A DNA stretch of 64,000 nucleotides, taken from positions 124,001-188,000 of the forward strand of contig JAHQIY010000032.1 in the NCBI GenBank assembly GCA_019054805.1, in the 5' to 3' direction. The notes beneath the pieces are model-generated. The model did not search any database and was not told the DNA's origin. It saw nothing but the letters and a program-made list of their open reading frames with translations. Source of the DNA: Brachionus manjavacas (lineage: Eukaryota; Rotifera; Eurotatoria; Ploima; Brachionidae). A program made the translations under genes and the position numbers. The stretch's first letter is position 1; every line of letters begins with the position of its first letter. Shown here piece by piece: positions 23,101-34,323 of the stretch.

Positions 23101-23530
23101 AGTCATCATGAAACCACCGGAAAAACGCCGTTTGAATTATTATATTGGAGGGATGCCAGGCTCCCAATCTAATTAGACAAACATGCAATTATCCAGTTAA
23201 AAAATTTTAATAGAATATGGCAAGACACAAAGTTAAGGATCGAAAGGGTAAACGTTAAACGAAAAACAAATTACGATAAAAAGCGTAGTTTGGTCAATTT
23301 CAAGAAAAACGCTCTGATAAGAATAAATTCTCGAGCAATTAAGCAAGGTCTAACTCACAAGCTCAATAGAAACAAATGGCTAGGACCATTTAAAATCAAA
23401 GATTTGGAAAATACAAAAAGAGAAAGAATTAATGAACAAATATGGAATGACTCCGAAACTCCCGAACTACGAAAGGAAAAGAAGTCCTTCACCAAATACA
23501 TACGCAAATCGGAAGGCGTTGAAAAATGAA
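20175..23530 (+). pseudogene. Ty3/gypsy gag end, protease and pol remnant
   Basis: In order: a zinc knuckle (CYVCQKRGHIAKNC); an aspartic protease with LDSGAAKTM (open 20,403-20,759); reverse transcriptase with [28 protein letters not shown] and VYIDDIM; RNase H with LATDASRVG; the integrase H2C2 region; and a core with DMLGVDILGPLPE, LLSDQGRQF and PYHPQTNGQT. The C-terminal tail has KWLGPFKIKD and no chromodomain. More than ten stops and several frameshifts are spread through it. It is old and inactive, and distinct from the two chromodomain elements in this window. Confidence 0.9.
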
Positions 23531-23599
23531 ATTAAACAAAGGAAATTATGATGGAGAACGCATGAAACTCATAAATGTAGCATACAAAGAACTTAAAGC

Positions 23600-23980
23600 C
23601 TTTTTTAAATTTTTACATTTATTTACAGGTTTATTTATTTCTATTCTATTTTATGTTTTGTAATACTCGGTTTTCAAGAAAATTAAACATTTTTTTCAAA
23701 TTTTCCTTTATAAAAGAAAAATTTAATATAAATAAATGCCAAAGCAGATATGTTATATATATTCTACTAACTGGCAAGTGACCAAAGCAGATATAAAAGC
23801 AGATATTCTACTAACTGGCAAGTGACCAAGCCAGCTACCAAAGCAGATATATTATATATATTCTACTAACTGGCAAGTGACCAAGCCAGCTACCAAAGCA
23901 GATATATTATATATATTCTACTAACTGGCAAGTGAAATAAAACTGTCTTTTATTTATCCTTGCTTGTCTCATTCATTTAT
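23600..23980 (+). repeat. Gypsy LTR containing a tandem repeat
   Basis: It lies between the pol remnant and a following gag start. Within it, 23,740-23,937 holds about three and a half copies of a 45-65 bp unit with the core tattctactaactggcaagt. A polyadenylation-like aataaa at 23,936 is followed by attggcgtgacac, which would suit the LTR end and primer-binding site. The 5' boundary is not resolved, and no second LTR copy is in the window. Confidence 0.6.
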
Positions 23981-24425
23981 TGGCGTGACACAACTTTCAT
24001 TAACAATATTAAACCAGTTACATGGAATGAGAATGATGTGGATGAATGGTTTAACCAGTATGATAGAATAGCTTTCGCGAATGGTTGGTCAAGAGAGGAA
24101 AAAGGGAGAAAATTAGCGGGATGGTTGAAAATAAAGCCCTTAATACAGGGTATGATATGCCTCAAGAAAATAAACATGTATACGAAAGAGTGAAATTTAA
24201 AATAAAATAATAAATGGTCAGATCAAACAGTATAGCATATCTACAAGAATTTTTTAACAAAACACAGAAAAATGGAGAAACAATTGACGACTATTCGGCA
24301 ATTTTGAAAAAAGCTTTTAATAAGGCATTTTAAACGAGCGCAAGCGAAGATTGCAACAACCCATTACTGGGTCGTTTCAGGACAGGTCGTACCAGAAATG
24401 CATTCATGGACAAACATTTGTATTA
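23960..24425 (+). pseudogene. Gypsy gag 5' fragment downstream of the LTR
   Basis: It reads VTWNENDVDEWFNQYDRIAF and KLAGWLK, then after a frameshift FFNKTQKNGETIDDYSAIL and a truncated end. This is the pattern of a retrotransposon Gag capsid region. It starts right after the LTR and is cut after about 0.45 kb. The local order is therefore pol, LTR, gag. Confidence 0.7.
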
Positions 24426-26290
24426 TTCTAGTCAACTTTTCGATTTTTCAATTATTCTCTTATTTCTCTTATTATATATTTCTGATCTCATTCAACTTTT
24501 CAGCTTTTAAATTATTCAATTTTTTACTTTTCATTAATTCAATGGGGTTGTTAAGTTCGTTTCAATTCGATCATTTCAATTCAGCGAAATTTGAATAACT
24601 TTTAAACGGTTTAATATTTTTTAAAAATTATGAATCAAGCAAATTTAAGCATGTTTGCTCAATATTATCCCATTTTTTATAAATATTATCTAATAATTTA
24701 AAATTAAAAGTAAAGTTTGTTTTGCAAATTGATAAAAAAAAAACAAAAAAAATTTTATGTTTTTTTTAAAATTTAACACTCTTTTTAAGATATTTTTTGA
24801 AAATGTATCGTAAAAAATAATTAAAAATAAGGATAAAGAAAAAAAATGTAAAAGTGATGTAAAATTTTTAATTTTATTTTATTTGAAGGATTAGAAAACT
24901 AAATTAATTAATTAAGAGGTCTTTAATATTAATCATTTTCTTTAATCTTCCCTGACTTGATCTAAAATGAAAAGTTTTATTTGTAAATAATTGTTTTTGC
25001 TTTTTTTTTATTGTTCGCATTTAAATTGCATTTCACTTTTTTTACTTAACAGCTAGTTTGACAATTGGTTTCAATGTTAATTACAGAATGAAAGCAAACA
25101 CAAATTTTTGGTGCAATTTAAATAATCAAAAAAAAATTTATTTAAACAGTTAAATTGATATGTTCGTAGCAATAATTAAAATAAAAATAATTTTTTTTCA
25201 ATTTAATAAACAAATAAAAAATAAAAAAAAAAATAGAAAGAAAATAAACTCAAAATTATTCTTTTTCATCAAAAAAGCGATTTTCATTTCATCTCATTGT
25301 ATTACAAATACAAATAAAATTTCTTTAATATTGTTGAAAAAAACAGCTAAATTATTTAATTTCAACAATTACAAATTTAATATTTAAAATTTCTTACTTT
25401 ATCACTTGAAGTGCTTAATGAATAAGCATTTACTGTTCTCTCTTAGTACGCTCGTTTAGATCGGGAAAAAACAAGCAAAAAAAGGTCAGTACTGGAAACT
25501 GGCAAAAAAAGATCAGGATCGTGTCGAAACGAGAATTAACTGAATTTCGAAAATTCAACTCTCTTTTTGCTTTAACTAACAATTCTAATTTCTTTTGGAC
25601 AGGATTACTTATTTAATTCATAATGAATTCTTTGAACATAATGATCTTTTCATCCTTTCAAAAGGCATTTTGAATACATTTAAGTTTTTTAACAAAAAGA
25701 AATATTGCTTTTCTACACAAACAGTCAATAAACGATTTGTACGATTCCAATTCCTTTTTTACAGTCCCTTATAACAAGCTGCTTATTTTTTCACTCTTCC
25801 GTATTAGCTTTTTTAACATCTATTATTTCAGAAGTCAAAAACGCCAGACAAATCCTATCGAGCAGATATTCGGATTTTGAGCGAAAAAGCAGGACATTTT
25901 AAAATTAAATTTGAATGAGAGGTTTAAAAAAATGAATTTTTATTAGATCAGAATAGTTAAAATGTTTCTGATCTATATAAAAATACCTCCCTTGATAAAA
26001 TTACATTAAAAAAGCTAGATTTATTCCAGCTTACTTAAAAATTTTTTAAAAATAGTACAACGGGGAAAAAAAAACTCATTTTAGAATAAAAAGAATAATA
26101 TCAGAAAATCTTCATTACAAAAAGATGTAAAATTAAAGTGAATAAAAAAACTTTTACAAAAATTATAATTAAATACAAAATGACTTTATTAACAAAGACG
26201 TTTTTATATGTAGTTTTCTAAATATTTATATTCAGCTAAAAAATTTATCTTGAGTCTTTCCTTTCCACCAATATAATTAAGTGAACCACA
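24426..26290. other. AT-rich stretch, no gene recognised
   Basis: Low-complexity A/T sequence on both strands. A less AT-rich island at 25,435-25,560 has no recognisable coding or RNA structure. Confidence 0.4.
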
Positions 26291-26293
26291 TAG

Positions 26294-26412
26294 ATTTTCA
26301 AAAAAAAATTCTTCCTTGTGGCCCAAAATAAACTTTTCTGCCACAACGACTACGTCTACTCTCAAGATGAACAACACTTGTTTTCTATGATGTTCGCGTA
26401 CAGAGAGGCTTT
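26294..26412 (+). pseudogene. Possible exon scrap
   Basis: About 38 codons open on the plus strand with unusually low A/T for the area (KLFCHNDYVYSQDEQHLF). There is no ATG, splice site or domain. It may be a captured piece of a host gene or chance. Confidence 0.2.
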
Positions 26413-26470
26413 AATTTAATTTTAATTTTATAATTTATTAATTTTCATTTTATTAATTAATTACTTTTAT

Positions 26471-28900
26471 CTATTTGATATCTCCATGTGGTGATGTTTT
26501 CTCATCAAATATTTCTTTTAAAATTTTTTGCTCATTTTCCTTTAATTTTATTAAAATTTGACAAAGATTATACGTGGACATTTTTCGTCTTTCACTTAGA
26601 TATTTTAATTTATTTTGAAATTGAAGCTTTAATTTGTCTAAATTTTTCTAATTATGTCTTTTATCTTTTAAAGTAATTCAGAAATTATGAAATCTCTTTG
26701 ATACATAAAAAACTAAATAACAAAGCGATTTCAAAATAAGGATAAAAATTTGAAAGACGAAAATTAATTTTCAACTAATTAATTAATAAAAAAAATAATT
26801 ACTTTTTTATTGTCTGATTTTCGTTCATCAAAAAATCGCTATCCTCAAGCAAAAAGGAAAACAAATGACTCTTTTTTAAATCGTCCGGTTTAATTAGGTT
26901 GTTAAGAAATTCATTTTCCGATTTGAGATCTTTTTTTTTTTCTTCAAAAAGTTCTTTGTATTTGATAATTTTAGCATTGACAGGATTTTTCTGACAATTA
27001 GCAAAAATTTAAATATAATGATAATTTTGATAATTTAATAACATAATATCATACCAATATTGCTTATTACGACCAATCTCAGTGTTTCCAGAACCATCGC
27101 AATTTTTTGAAGAAAGTTTGATTGATTATTTTATATTATTGTAAAATCTTTATGTTCTAGATTTTGATTTTAATAAAAATCTGAAAAATATTATTTATAA
27201 CTCATTTGTAAAATTAAATATCATCGACAGAAAATTATAATTTATTCCCATAGCCCTTTTCAAAATCAGTTTTTCAATAAGTATTCTGGCTATAAGTATC
27301 TTGTCGAAGGAAAGATCTTTCCTTTTAATTGCAAATTTGAGATCAGAACTTTGCTTTTCTTTGTCATCTAGTGCTAATTCATATTCTTTTAGCTTTCTAA
27401 CTTTGTCCTTAAGCAAATCATCTTCATGCTTAATCTCTTAAAAATAAAAATGATAATAAATAAAAAAATATTCAATATTTCATCGAAAAGTGATTATACC
27501 TTGATCTTTTGACGTTCGTAATTTTTCAAAAATCGCTTTCTGGTCCGATTCGGGATTCGACGTCATACTCTCATTTACTTTTATTTTTTGCTCTAATTCT
27601 TTTGAGGCTGATCTTTTGCTTATAATTTTTCATTGTTTTCTGTCAGAACTAATTTTGTATTTAAATATTTATATAAAATTGACTTAAAGAATGAAGTTAG
27701 ATACTTTTACTTGTTGATTTAATTGTCCACAAATTTTGTTTCTCATTTTTATTCGAAATTTCAGATCAGATATCTGCTTTCAGAAAGTTTCAGTATTTCT
27801 GAATTGTTTGATGTCTGCATTTTTATATGGTTGTCATTTTTAATTTAAAATTCGGAATTTAGAATTACTATTTTTTCCTCATATTCACTTTTTAATTTTT
27901 CTAGATTTTTAGAAAAATTTTCCTGATTGCAAGAAATTACTTTTAAAATTAAATTTAAAATTTTTGAAATGCTGAGTAAAGATGCTTTGTCTTAATTACT
28001 TGATTCGAATTCTTCAGCTGACTTCTTAAGATTAATTTCATATAAATTTTTTAGTTCTTCATTTAGTTTTATTGCCTCATTTAGACGTTCACTCAAATCG
28101 GACAATTCTTAGATTAGAAATTGAAAAAATTAAATGAACAAACAATATAATTTGAAAATATACCTTGTTCATTTTCATTGTATTATGATAAATTTTCTTT
28201 TTTTTTTTAAATTTGGTTAAATTGTTCTGACTCTAGAAATATATTTCAAAAAATTTGTTTTCGCAAACTTTAGTTTTACCTTTTGATAACGAATCTTTTA
28301 ATTCAGCAATTAATGAAGATTTATACTTTATTGTGGACTGCAATTGTGAGCTCCTTTTCTAAAGAAAACAGCTTATTCATTGCATTCAGCATTTTTTCCA
28401 CTTCAAACACATAATGAGAGTTTATAAAAGATTAATGCTGAATTAATGATATTTGTTCTCCTAATTGCACATCATTTTTCACTGTGGATGAAATATCGCC
28501 GTTGTCTTTCACCAAGCTGGGAACTTATTCATCTAACTTTGGGCAAAAAATTTCACCGTCCTCCTCAAAAGAATCTAAAATTTTACCATCTTCTTTCTCC
28601 GTGCTGATAACTTCTTCTTCATCTAACTCTGAGCATGAAATTTCCCTATCCTCCTTTACAAAATCTGAAATGTCACCATTCTCTGAAATGAATATCGGTT
28701 TTGAGGCCGAGGTTTGTAGTGAGAATTTCTGTGGTTTCTCCGGCAGCGGAATAGTCCGATAGAACATTGCTCAGGAGAACTATGACACTTGATGTTTTTT
28801 GAGATTTTTCCACTGGGTCAAACTTTTGACGGTGTATATTCATGTTCCTGTCCATTTGTTCTTTTGATGTTTCGGTGCCGTCATCTCCCACAAAGTTTTC
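26471..28900 (-). CDS. Multi-exon coiled-coil protein, acidic N-terminal region
   Basis: Minus strand. The 5' part (28,891-28,480) is Asp/Glu-rich with imperfect repeats (ENGDISDFVKEDREIS, EDGKILDSFEEDGEIF), with frameshifts. Downstream exons include about 27,620-27,510 (SASKELEQKIKVNESM), 27,437-27,190 (DDLLKDKVRKLKEYELALDD), 27,000-26,812 (ELFEEKKKDLKSENEFLNNL, with a GTAATT donor) and 26,652-26,471, ending HGDIK and TAG. Heptad-like Leu/Lys/Glu content predicts a long coiled coil. Several stops in the middle make its coding status doubtful. Composition and exon style match the gene at 4.3-6.1 kb. No named family recognised. Confidence 0.4.
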
Positions 28901-29291
28901 TCTGTAAATAAAAAAGAAATTTTTTGAAAATTTTTTATTTTAAGAAAATATAGTATGCTACTTAATGTTTATTATTTTTTTTTTTTTTTCCAACTTTGGT
29001 ATAGATAAATAAAATTTAAAATAAGAAATTAAAATACATACAAATGTGGATTGAATTTAAAGAATACTTTGGAACTTGAATAATGAAAAACGATTATTAA
29101 CATTTTGTAAAAAAAAATATATTTGGAAAATTTCTTTTCTAGAAATCAAAATTTTTTAAAAATTGTACAAGAATTATCTAGCGATGATATTCAAATTCAA
29201 TATTTATTAATTTTAAATTTGATTAAATATTTTGATGGTTTTGTGAAATTCAGTACAAAATGATAAAATTTGGTAATTTTTTTCTGTTCTT

Positions 29292-29454
29292 TATAGAACG
29301 GAATAACTTTTTTTTATAAAGGTTTAAATTTAATTCTGTAAATGTAACACAGTGCAACATATTTTTACAGTTGATGCAACTTTGAATGTTACACTGTGTT
29401 TTATTTACAGAATTAAATTTAAACCTTTATAAAAAAAAGTTATTCCGTTCTATA
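29292..29454. mobile_element. 163 bp palindromic MITE-like element
   Basis: Two arms of about 62 bp, inverted and almost identical (two mismatches), are separated by about 37 bp. The ends are tatagaacggaataac... and its complement. A TA dinucleotide at each end could be the target duplication of a Tc1/mariner-type MITE. A further tagaacgg lies just outside on the right. It would form a strong hairpin. Confidence 0.8.
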
Positions 29455-29483
29455 ATCGTTTTTAGAACGGAAATGCATTAGTA

Positions 29484-31473
29484 ATTTTGAAAGCAAAGTT
29501 AACAAAATAAAACAAATAAAACTGGACGCTGATGACGTAGATGAGCAGAAAGATGATGTATCTTCAGAAATTGACAGACTTCGTCTGACTAATGAAGAAT
29601 TATTATTAAGAAATGAAAATCTAAAAGAGGATAATCTTGAGAAAGAAAAATAATATCAGAACTTAAGAAACAGTTAAATCAAAACGAGAGTCAATATTTT
29701 GACTTACAAGCTTCTGATAAGAAAAAAAATGTACAATTCAACGAGGATCTTCTTAACAACTCAACTGTCAGCAACAGCCAACAAGAAGAACAATTTCTAA
29801 TAATGAATAAAGACTTTTACAAGCTAGATTATTCAACTATAAATAATCGCTCGCAAAATGATGTTTCAATAAAGTCGAAATCGGATAATTTAAACAAAAT
29901 GTTATATAATATGGATCATAACGAAAAAACGCCTAAATCAATACTTATCAGTGATGATGATGCACAAAAAACACCAGAATCTTATTGTTATGAAAAAGAT
30001 GTAATAAAAGATTGGAATGCAAAAATTCACCAAGCAAATTCGGTTATTCATGAATACGATCGACAAAAAACACCTAAAATGTCTGACTATGTATCAAATG
30101 ATTATAAAAACATGATAAATAATAAACGAAATTCAATAAATCATCCGGTCGAGATGAGAGAACAAATGTTTCCTTTACCGAACGATCCAATCTATAAATT
30201 TTTGCTCAACCAAAATATGGAGAATAAACCAAAACATCTTCATGTAAGTACACCAAAATTTTCTGGTAATAGTAAAGATGATATAGAAGATTGGCTTTTT
30301 ATGATCAAGCAAGGTTTTATAGCAGCAAAAATTCCTGATGAAGATCGACTGAATGCAGTCGTCAATTTTGTGGCTGAGTTACCATTGTTAATATTAAAAA
30401 GACATATTGAGTCAAAAAGTAACTGGTTCGAGTTTGAAAAAGAGCTCAAAGATACCTTTAGAAACGTCGATAGAGAACATAGGATAAGAAGCGAACTCTC
30501 TAATTTAAAACATAAAGAATTAAATGTTGAACATTTTGTAAACAGATTTTTGACTTTGACCAATAAGTTAGGCTTTATGGCTGAGGAAGAAAAAATGTTT
30601 TACTTTAGAAATGGTTTAAAAGTAAATACAAAAAGAGAAATAATTTGTAGAAAAATCGTTAAGCTGTCGGAGGCTATCCCACTTGCGATTCAATTAGACT
30701 CAGCGGCTAGCTGCATATCTAAAGTTAAATTTGTTAAAACTAATGTAAAAAAGAAAAATAATAATTCATATAAAAGGGATACTTTCAAAGACTTACAAAA
30801 ACAAAAAACTGTATCTAATAAATATTTAAATCAAAGAAACAATAAATCACATGATATTACATGTCTTAGATGTAAAAAGAAAGGACATTATGCTAATAAG
30901 TGCAGGGTAATATTAAAAAAGATAAATTCTTTAGAAATTGTTTCTGATTCGGAAGAAAAGATTTATATGGTTTCTTCTCTCTCGAAAAATATTAACTGTA
31001 TACCATCAACTACAGGTTATGTAGGAGGTAAATTAATGAAAATAGGAATAGATTGCGGGGCTACCCATTCTATTATGAACCATATGACAGCAGTTCAATA
31101 TAATATAGATATTTTAGCATGTGAAAACAAAATAAAGACAGCAACAGGCATTATAACTCATGCTTCTGGCAAAACGAAACCAATTGAAATTAAGCTAGGT
31201 AACAATTTATGTTTAATCGAATTTATTGTTTTCGATCATGAAGACCATGATGTTTTGTTAGGTCTTGATTGGTTTCAAAAAACAAATTCAGGAATTTTTC
31301 CATCCCAAGGACTTATAAAATTTCCAGGTTCAGATTTTAAATTAGAAAGTAGCGAAAGTAATAAAGAAGAAAATATTTTTGATATTTTTCTATCTGATGT
31401 TAATCCAGAAACCTCAGATGATTATTTTTGGGAAAACAAATCATATAAGGTTAACCCTGTAAGTCCTTTATAA
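29484..31473 (+). pseudogene. Gag and aspartic protease of element 1
   Basis: A Glu/Leu-rich helical start before 29,650 is shifted by one base relative to the main frame, which is open from the ATG at 29,803 for 556 codons. Residues from about 145 to 300 look like the retrotransposon capsid (GNSKDDIEDWLFMIKQ). A CCHC zinc knuckle (CLRCKKKGHYANKC) starts at residue 354. The protease active site is IDCGATHS at residue 417, so the usual Asp-Ser/Thr-Gly is Asp-Cys-Gly, which may lower activity. The frame ends in TAA, but the sequence continues in the same frame into RT. Confidence 0.9.
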
Positions 31474-33075
31474 TTCAATCAGCAAAAAGCTTTTGATAAA
31501 ATATTAACCGAAGCAAAATGTTTATTTGCTAATTCTATAGAAGAATTAGGGAGCTGTGAGGTGTATAAACACGCAATTAGGTTAATTGATGAAAATGAAG
31601 CTCCTATTTATAAACGACCATATAGAATGTCAGAAAACGAACGCCAATTTTTAAGAACCGAAATCAGTAAGATGATAAAAGCAGGCATCATTCGAACATC
31701 TAAATCGGCTTGGTCTTCCCCTGTAATTGTTGTTCCAAAAAAAGACGGAAATAAACGAATTTGTATAGATTATAGAAAGTTAAACGAAAATACTTTAACA
31801 GAAAGATGGCCACTTCCAAATATTACAGATGTAATTGATAGAATGAGGGACTCGAATCGGTTCACTGCACTTGATTTAAAGTCAGGCTACTGGCAAGTAA
31901 AAATGGATGAAAGTTCAATTCATAAAACTGCTTTTTCCACTCCAGATGGTCATTTTGAATTTTTAAGACTACCTTTTGGCTTAAAGAATGCGCCAACAGA
32001 CTTCTGTAGGATTATGCAGATGACCCTAGGTGACCTTCCTTTCGTTGAAGTTTATATGGATGATATCACTATACATTCAAAAACCTTTCACGAACACATC
32101 TCTCACATAAGTCAAGTTTTTAAAAAATTAAAGGAAGCAAATTTAAAAATAAACCCAACTAAATGTAGCAGGTTTGCAAATGAAATTAAAGTGCTTGGTC
32201 ACATTGTGTCTCATAATCAAGTTAAAATGGATCCTGAAAAAATCAAAGCAATTGTTGAAAGAGCTCGACCAAAAAATTTAAAGGAACTACAAAGTTTTCT
32301 GGGACTACCTAACTTTTATCGACGCTTTATTAAGGATTATTCAAAAATTGCTCATCCACTTTTTGCTTTGTGTGCGAAAGATTCAGTATTTGAATGGAGT
32401 AGTGAATGTGAAGAAGCTTTTAACATGCTTAAGAAAAAATGTTCCTCATATCCAATATTAAGAATACCAAATCCTAATTCCAATTACAGACTCTATGTCG
32501 ATGCTTCTGGGTACGCACTTGGAGCAATATTAACTCAAGAAAATGAAAACGGAGAGGAATTCATGGTTGCTTGTGCTTCACGAACACTCTCAAAAACAGA
32601 AATAAAATACGGTATTTCAGAAAAAGAATGCTTAGCTGTTATCTATGGTATAACACAATTCAGAAAGTACCTGTATGGAATAAAATTTACAGTTATAACA
32701 GACCACTCTGCGCTTGTATGGCTTAAGAACATTAAAAAAATGACAGGAAAATTAACCCGATGGTCAATATTTCTTCAGGAGTACGACTTTGACGTTGTTT
32801 ATAGAAAAGGCTCTGAACATGGAAATGTGGATGCAATCAGTAGACCTGTAATTGACTTTGTGATTTGTATGACAACAACACAAGTTTTAAATGATAAAAT
32901 TAAATTAGACGTGTGGGAAAATCCCAACTTAATCCACTTCATCCAATTTGGAAAGCTTATACCAGGTATTTCAAAAAAATTAACAACAAATATTCAAAAT
33001 TTGGCAAAAAATTATCGTTTTGAAAACAATAAACTTTTTATCCATAAAACTGGAAAATATTTAGAAGTACCTTAG
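31474..33075 (+). CDS. Reverse transcriptase and RNase H of element 1
   Basis: Continuous with gag-protease apart from the TAA. It carries SAWSSPVIVVPKKDG, LDLKSGYWQV, PFGLKNAPTDF and the catalytic YMDD at 32,053. RNase H follows, with YVDASGYALGAIL, a conserved Glu in ISEKECLA, ITDHSALVWL and GNVDAISRP. These are full-length and uninterrupted, as expected for Ty3/gypsy pol. It ends in TAG, and the integrase continues in frame. Internal starts such as the GTG at 31,561 are not needed, because a polyprotein is expected. Confidence 0.95.
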   Translation, partial: FNQQKAFDKILTEAKCLFANSIEELGSCEVYKHAIRLIDENEAPIYKRPYRMSENERQFLRTEISKMIKAGIIRTSKSAWSSPVIVVPKKDGNKRICIDYRKLNENTLTERWPLPNITDVIDRMRDSNRFTALDLKSGYWQVKMDESSIHKTAFSTPDGHFEFLRLPFGLKNAPTDFCRIMQMTLGDLPFVEVYMDDITIHSKTFHEHISHISQVFKKLKEANLKINPTKCSRFANEIKVLGHIVSHNQVKMDPEKIKAIVERARPKNLKELQSFLGLPNFYRRFIKDYSKIAHPLFALCAKDSVFEWSSECEEAFNMLKKKCSSYPILRIPNPNSNYRLYVDASGYALGAILTQENENGEEFMVACASRTLSKTEIKYGISEKECLAVIYGITQFRKYLYGIKFTVITDHSALVWLKNIKKMTGKLTRWSIFLQEYDFDVVYRKGSEHGNVDAISRPVIDFVICMTTTQVLNDKIKLDVWENPNLIHFIQFGKLIPGISKKLTTNIQNLAKNYRFENNKLFIHKTGKYLEVP

Positions 33076-34323
33076 CCAGAATTGCGGGCAGAAATTATCG
33101 AAAAGGCAAACAATTTTGGACACTTTCAAACTGAATCCACATATCAGAGACTGAAAGACACATTTTATTGGAAAAATATATTTGATGATATAAAAAAATT
33201 TGTAAAAAAGTGCACTGTTTGCAATCGAAATAACAAAGAAATTGTAAAATACCATACTGCACAAACAAGTAGCATTAGCAAAATTTTTAAACGTGTTATG
33301 ATAGACCTTATTCTTGGTCTTCCTGAAACTGATGAAGGATTCAATGGTATATTAGTAATAATTGAATTTGTAACAAGATTTTCGTTTGCTAAACCAATAC
33401 GATCAAAATCGGCTAATGAAGTAGCTTCTTTATTAACTGAATATATTAGTATGTTTGGTCCATTTGAGGAACTTTTATCCGACCAAGGAAGGGAATTTTG
33501 TAACAATGTATTAGAAAGTTTAAAAACAAATTTAGGTTTTAAACATTTCACAACCTCAGCTTATAATCCAAGAACTAATGGGATAACAGAAAGATTTAAT
33601 CAGACTTTAGCAAATTGTTTAAGAAAACATGCTGAAGCCAATATCAATAACTGGCATAAGTTCCTACCGTTTGTTTTAATCGCATACCAATCGAGAGTTC
33701 ATTCGGCTACGGGTCACACACCTTTTGAACAATTGTTCGGCAGGAACATGATCCCATTTAATGATTATTCAACTGAAAAAGAAGATTCAAATGCTATCTT
33801 GGAAAGAAGTAAAGAAATTAAACAACTATTTGAAAGTACACGACCGTTAGCGCTAAAAAATTTAAAAGCATTTCAAGAACGTCAAATTAAAACACAAAAT
33901 AAATCTACTAATATTGTTGAGAAACGAATTGACATTGGAAAAACTGTATTCTTAAAATGCGAAGGACTTCTTAATAAATTAGAACCAAGGTTCAAGGGAC
34001 CATATAAAGTATCAGGTCACACCAAACGTGGTAATTATATTATTAAGAATGCTCTTAACGAAACTTTAAAGGACTCTTATCCGAGACATAAAATTAAATT
34101 GGTGGAAGACGATTCGTCTCTTCCAGTAGAGAGTGCCGAAATTGAAAGAATTCAAAAGCATAAAATAATCGATAACGATAATCTTTATCTTGTAAAATGG
34201 AAAAATCTTCCATTATCGGAATCATCTTGGATTCCTGAAAAGTATTTTAACAACCTTAAACTAATAAACGATTATAAATCAGGATTACAATTTGCTAAAT
34301 CTCAACGTCCAAAGCGAAAATGA
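33076..34323 (+). CDS. Integrase with C-terminal chromodomain, element 1
   Basis: The zinc-binding region keeps CTVCNRN, but one of the two usual His residues is not evident (NNFGHFQ). The catalytic core has MIDLILGLP, LLSDQGREF and RTNGITERFN, giving a D,D(35)E spacing counted from the sequence. A GPY/F-like segment (PRFKGPYKV) precedes a chromodomain near residues 352-398 (NLYLVKWKNLPLSESSW). Chromodomains direct such elements to marked chromatin. The protein ends in a basic tail before TGA, and an ATG overlaps this stop (ATGA). Confidence 0.9.
   Translation, partial: PELRAEIIEKANNFGHFQTESTYQRLKDTFYWKNIFDDIKKFVKKCTVCNRNNKEIVKYHTAQTSSISKIFKRVMIDLILGLPETDEGFNGILVIIEFVTRFSFAKPIRSKSANEVASLLTEYISMFGPFEELLSDQGREFCNNVLESLKTNLGFKHFTTSAYNPRTNGITERFNQTLANCLRKHAEANINNWHKFLPFVLIAYQSRVHSATGHTPFEQLFGRNMIPFNDYSTEKEDSNAILERSKEIKQLFESTRPLALKNLKAFQERQIKTQNKSTNIVEKRIDIGKTVFLKCEGLLNKLEPRFKGPYKVSGHTKRGNYIIKNALNETLKDSYPRHKIKLVEDDSSLPVESAEIERIQKHKIIDNDNLYLVKWKNLPLSESSWIPEKYFNNLKLINDYKSGLQFAKSQRPKRK

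Noticed and set aside
23740-23937. CRISPR-like repeat-spacer array
   Set aside because: The units are head-to-tail tandem copies with no unique spacers, and the context is a eukaryotic LTR element.
24398-24598. Plus-strand hydrophobic open frame as a membrane protein
   Set aside because: It is a Phe/Ser/Leu-rich translation of T-rich low-complexity DNA starting inside a gag remnant.
28484-28762. Plus-strand Ser-rich open frame
   Set aside because: It is complementary to the Asp/Glu-rich coding stretch on the minus strand, which joins to further coiled-coil exons.
33165-33551. Minus-strand open frame of 128 codons
   Set aside because: Antisense to the integrase core, which has a complete D,D(35)E pattern.
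29803-34323. Reassigned stop codons (alternative genetic code)
   Set aside because: TAA, TAG and TGA all occur inside recognisable domains, while others end genes properly. No single reassignment explains them; decay, and perhaps local readthrough, fits better.
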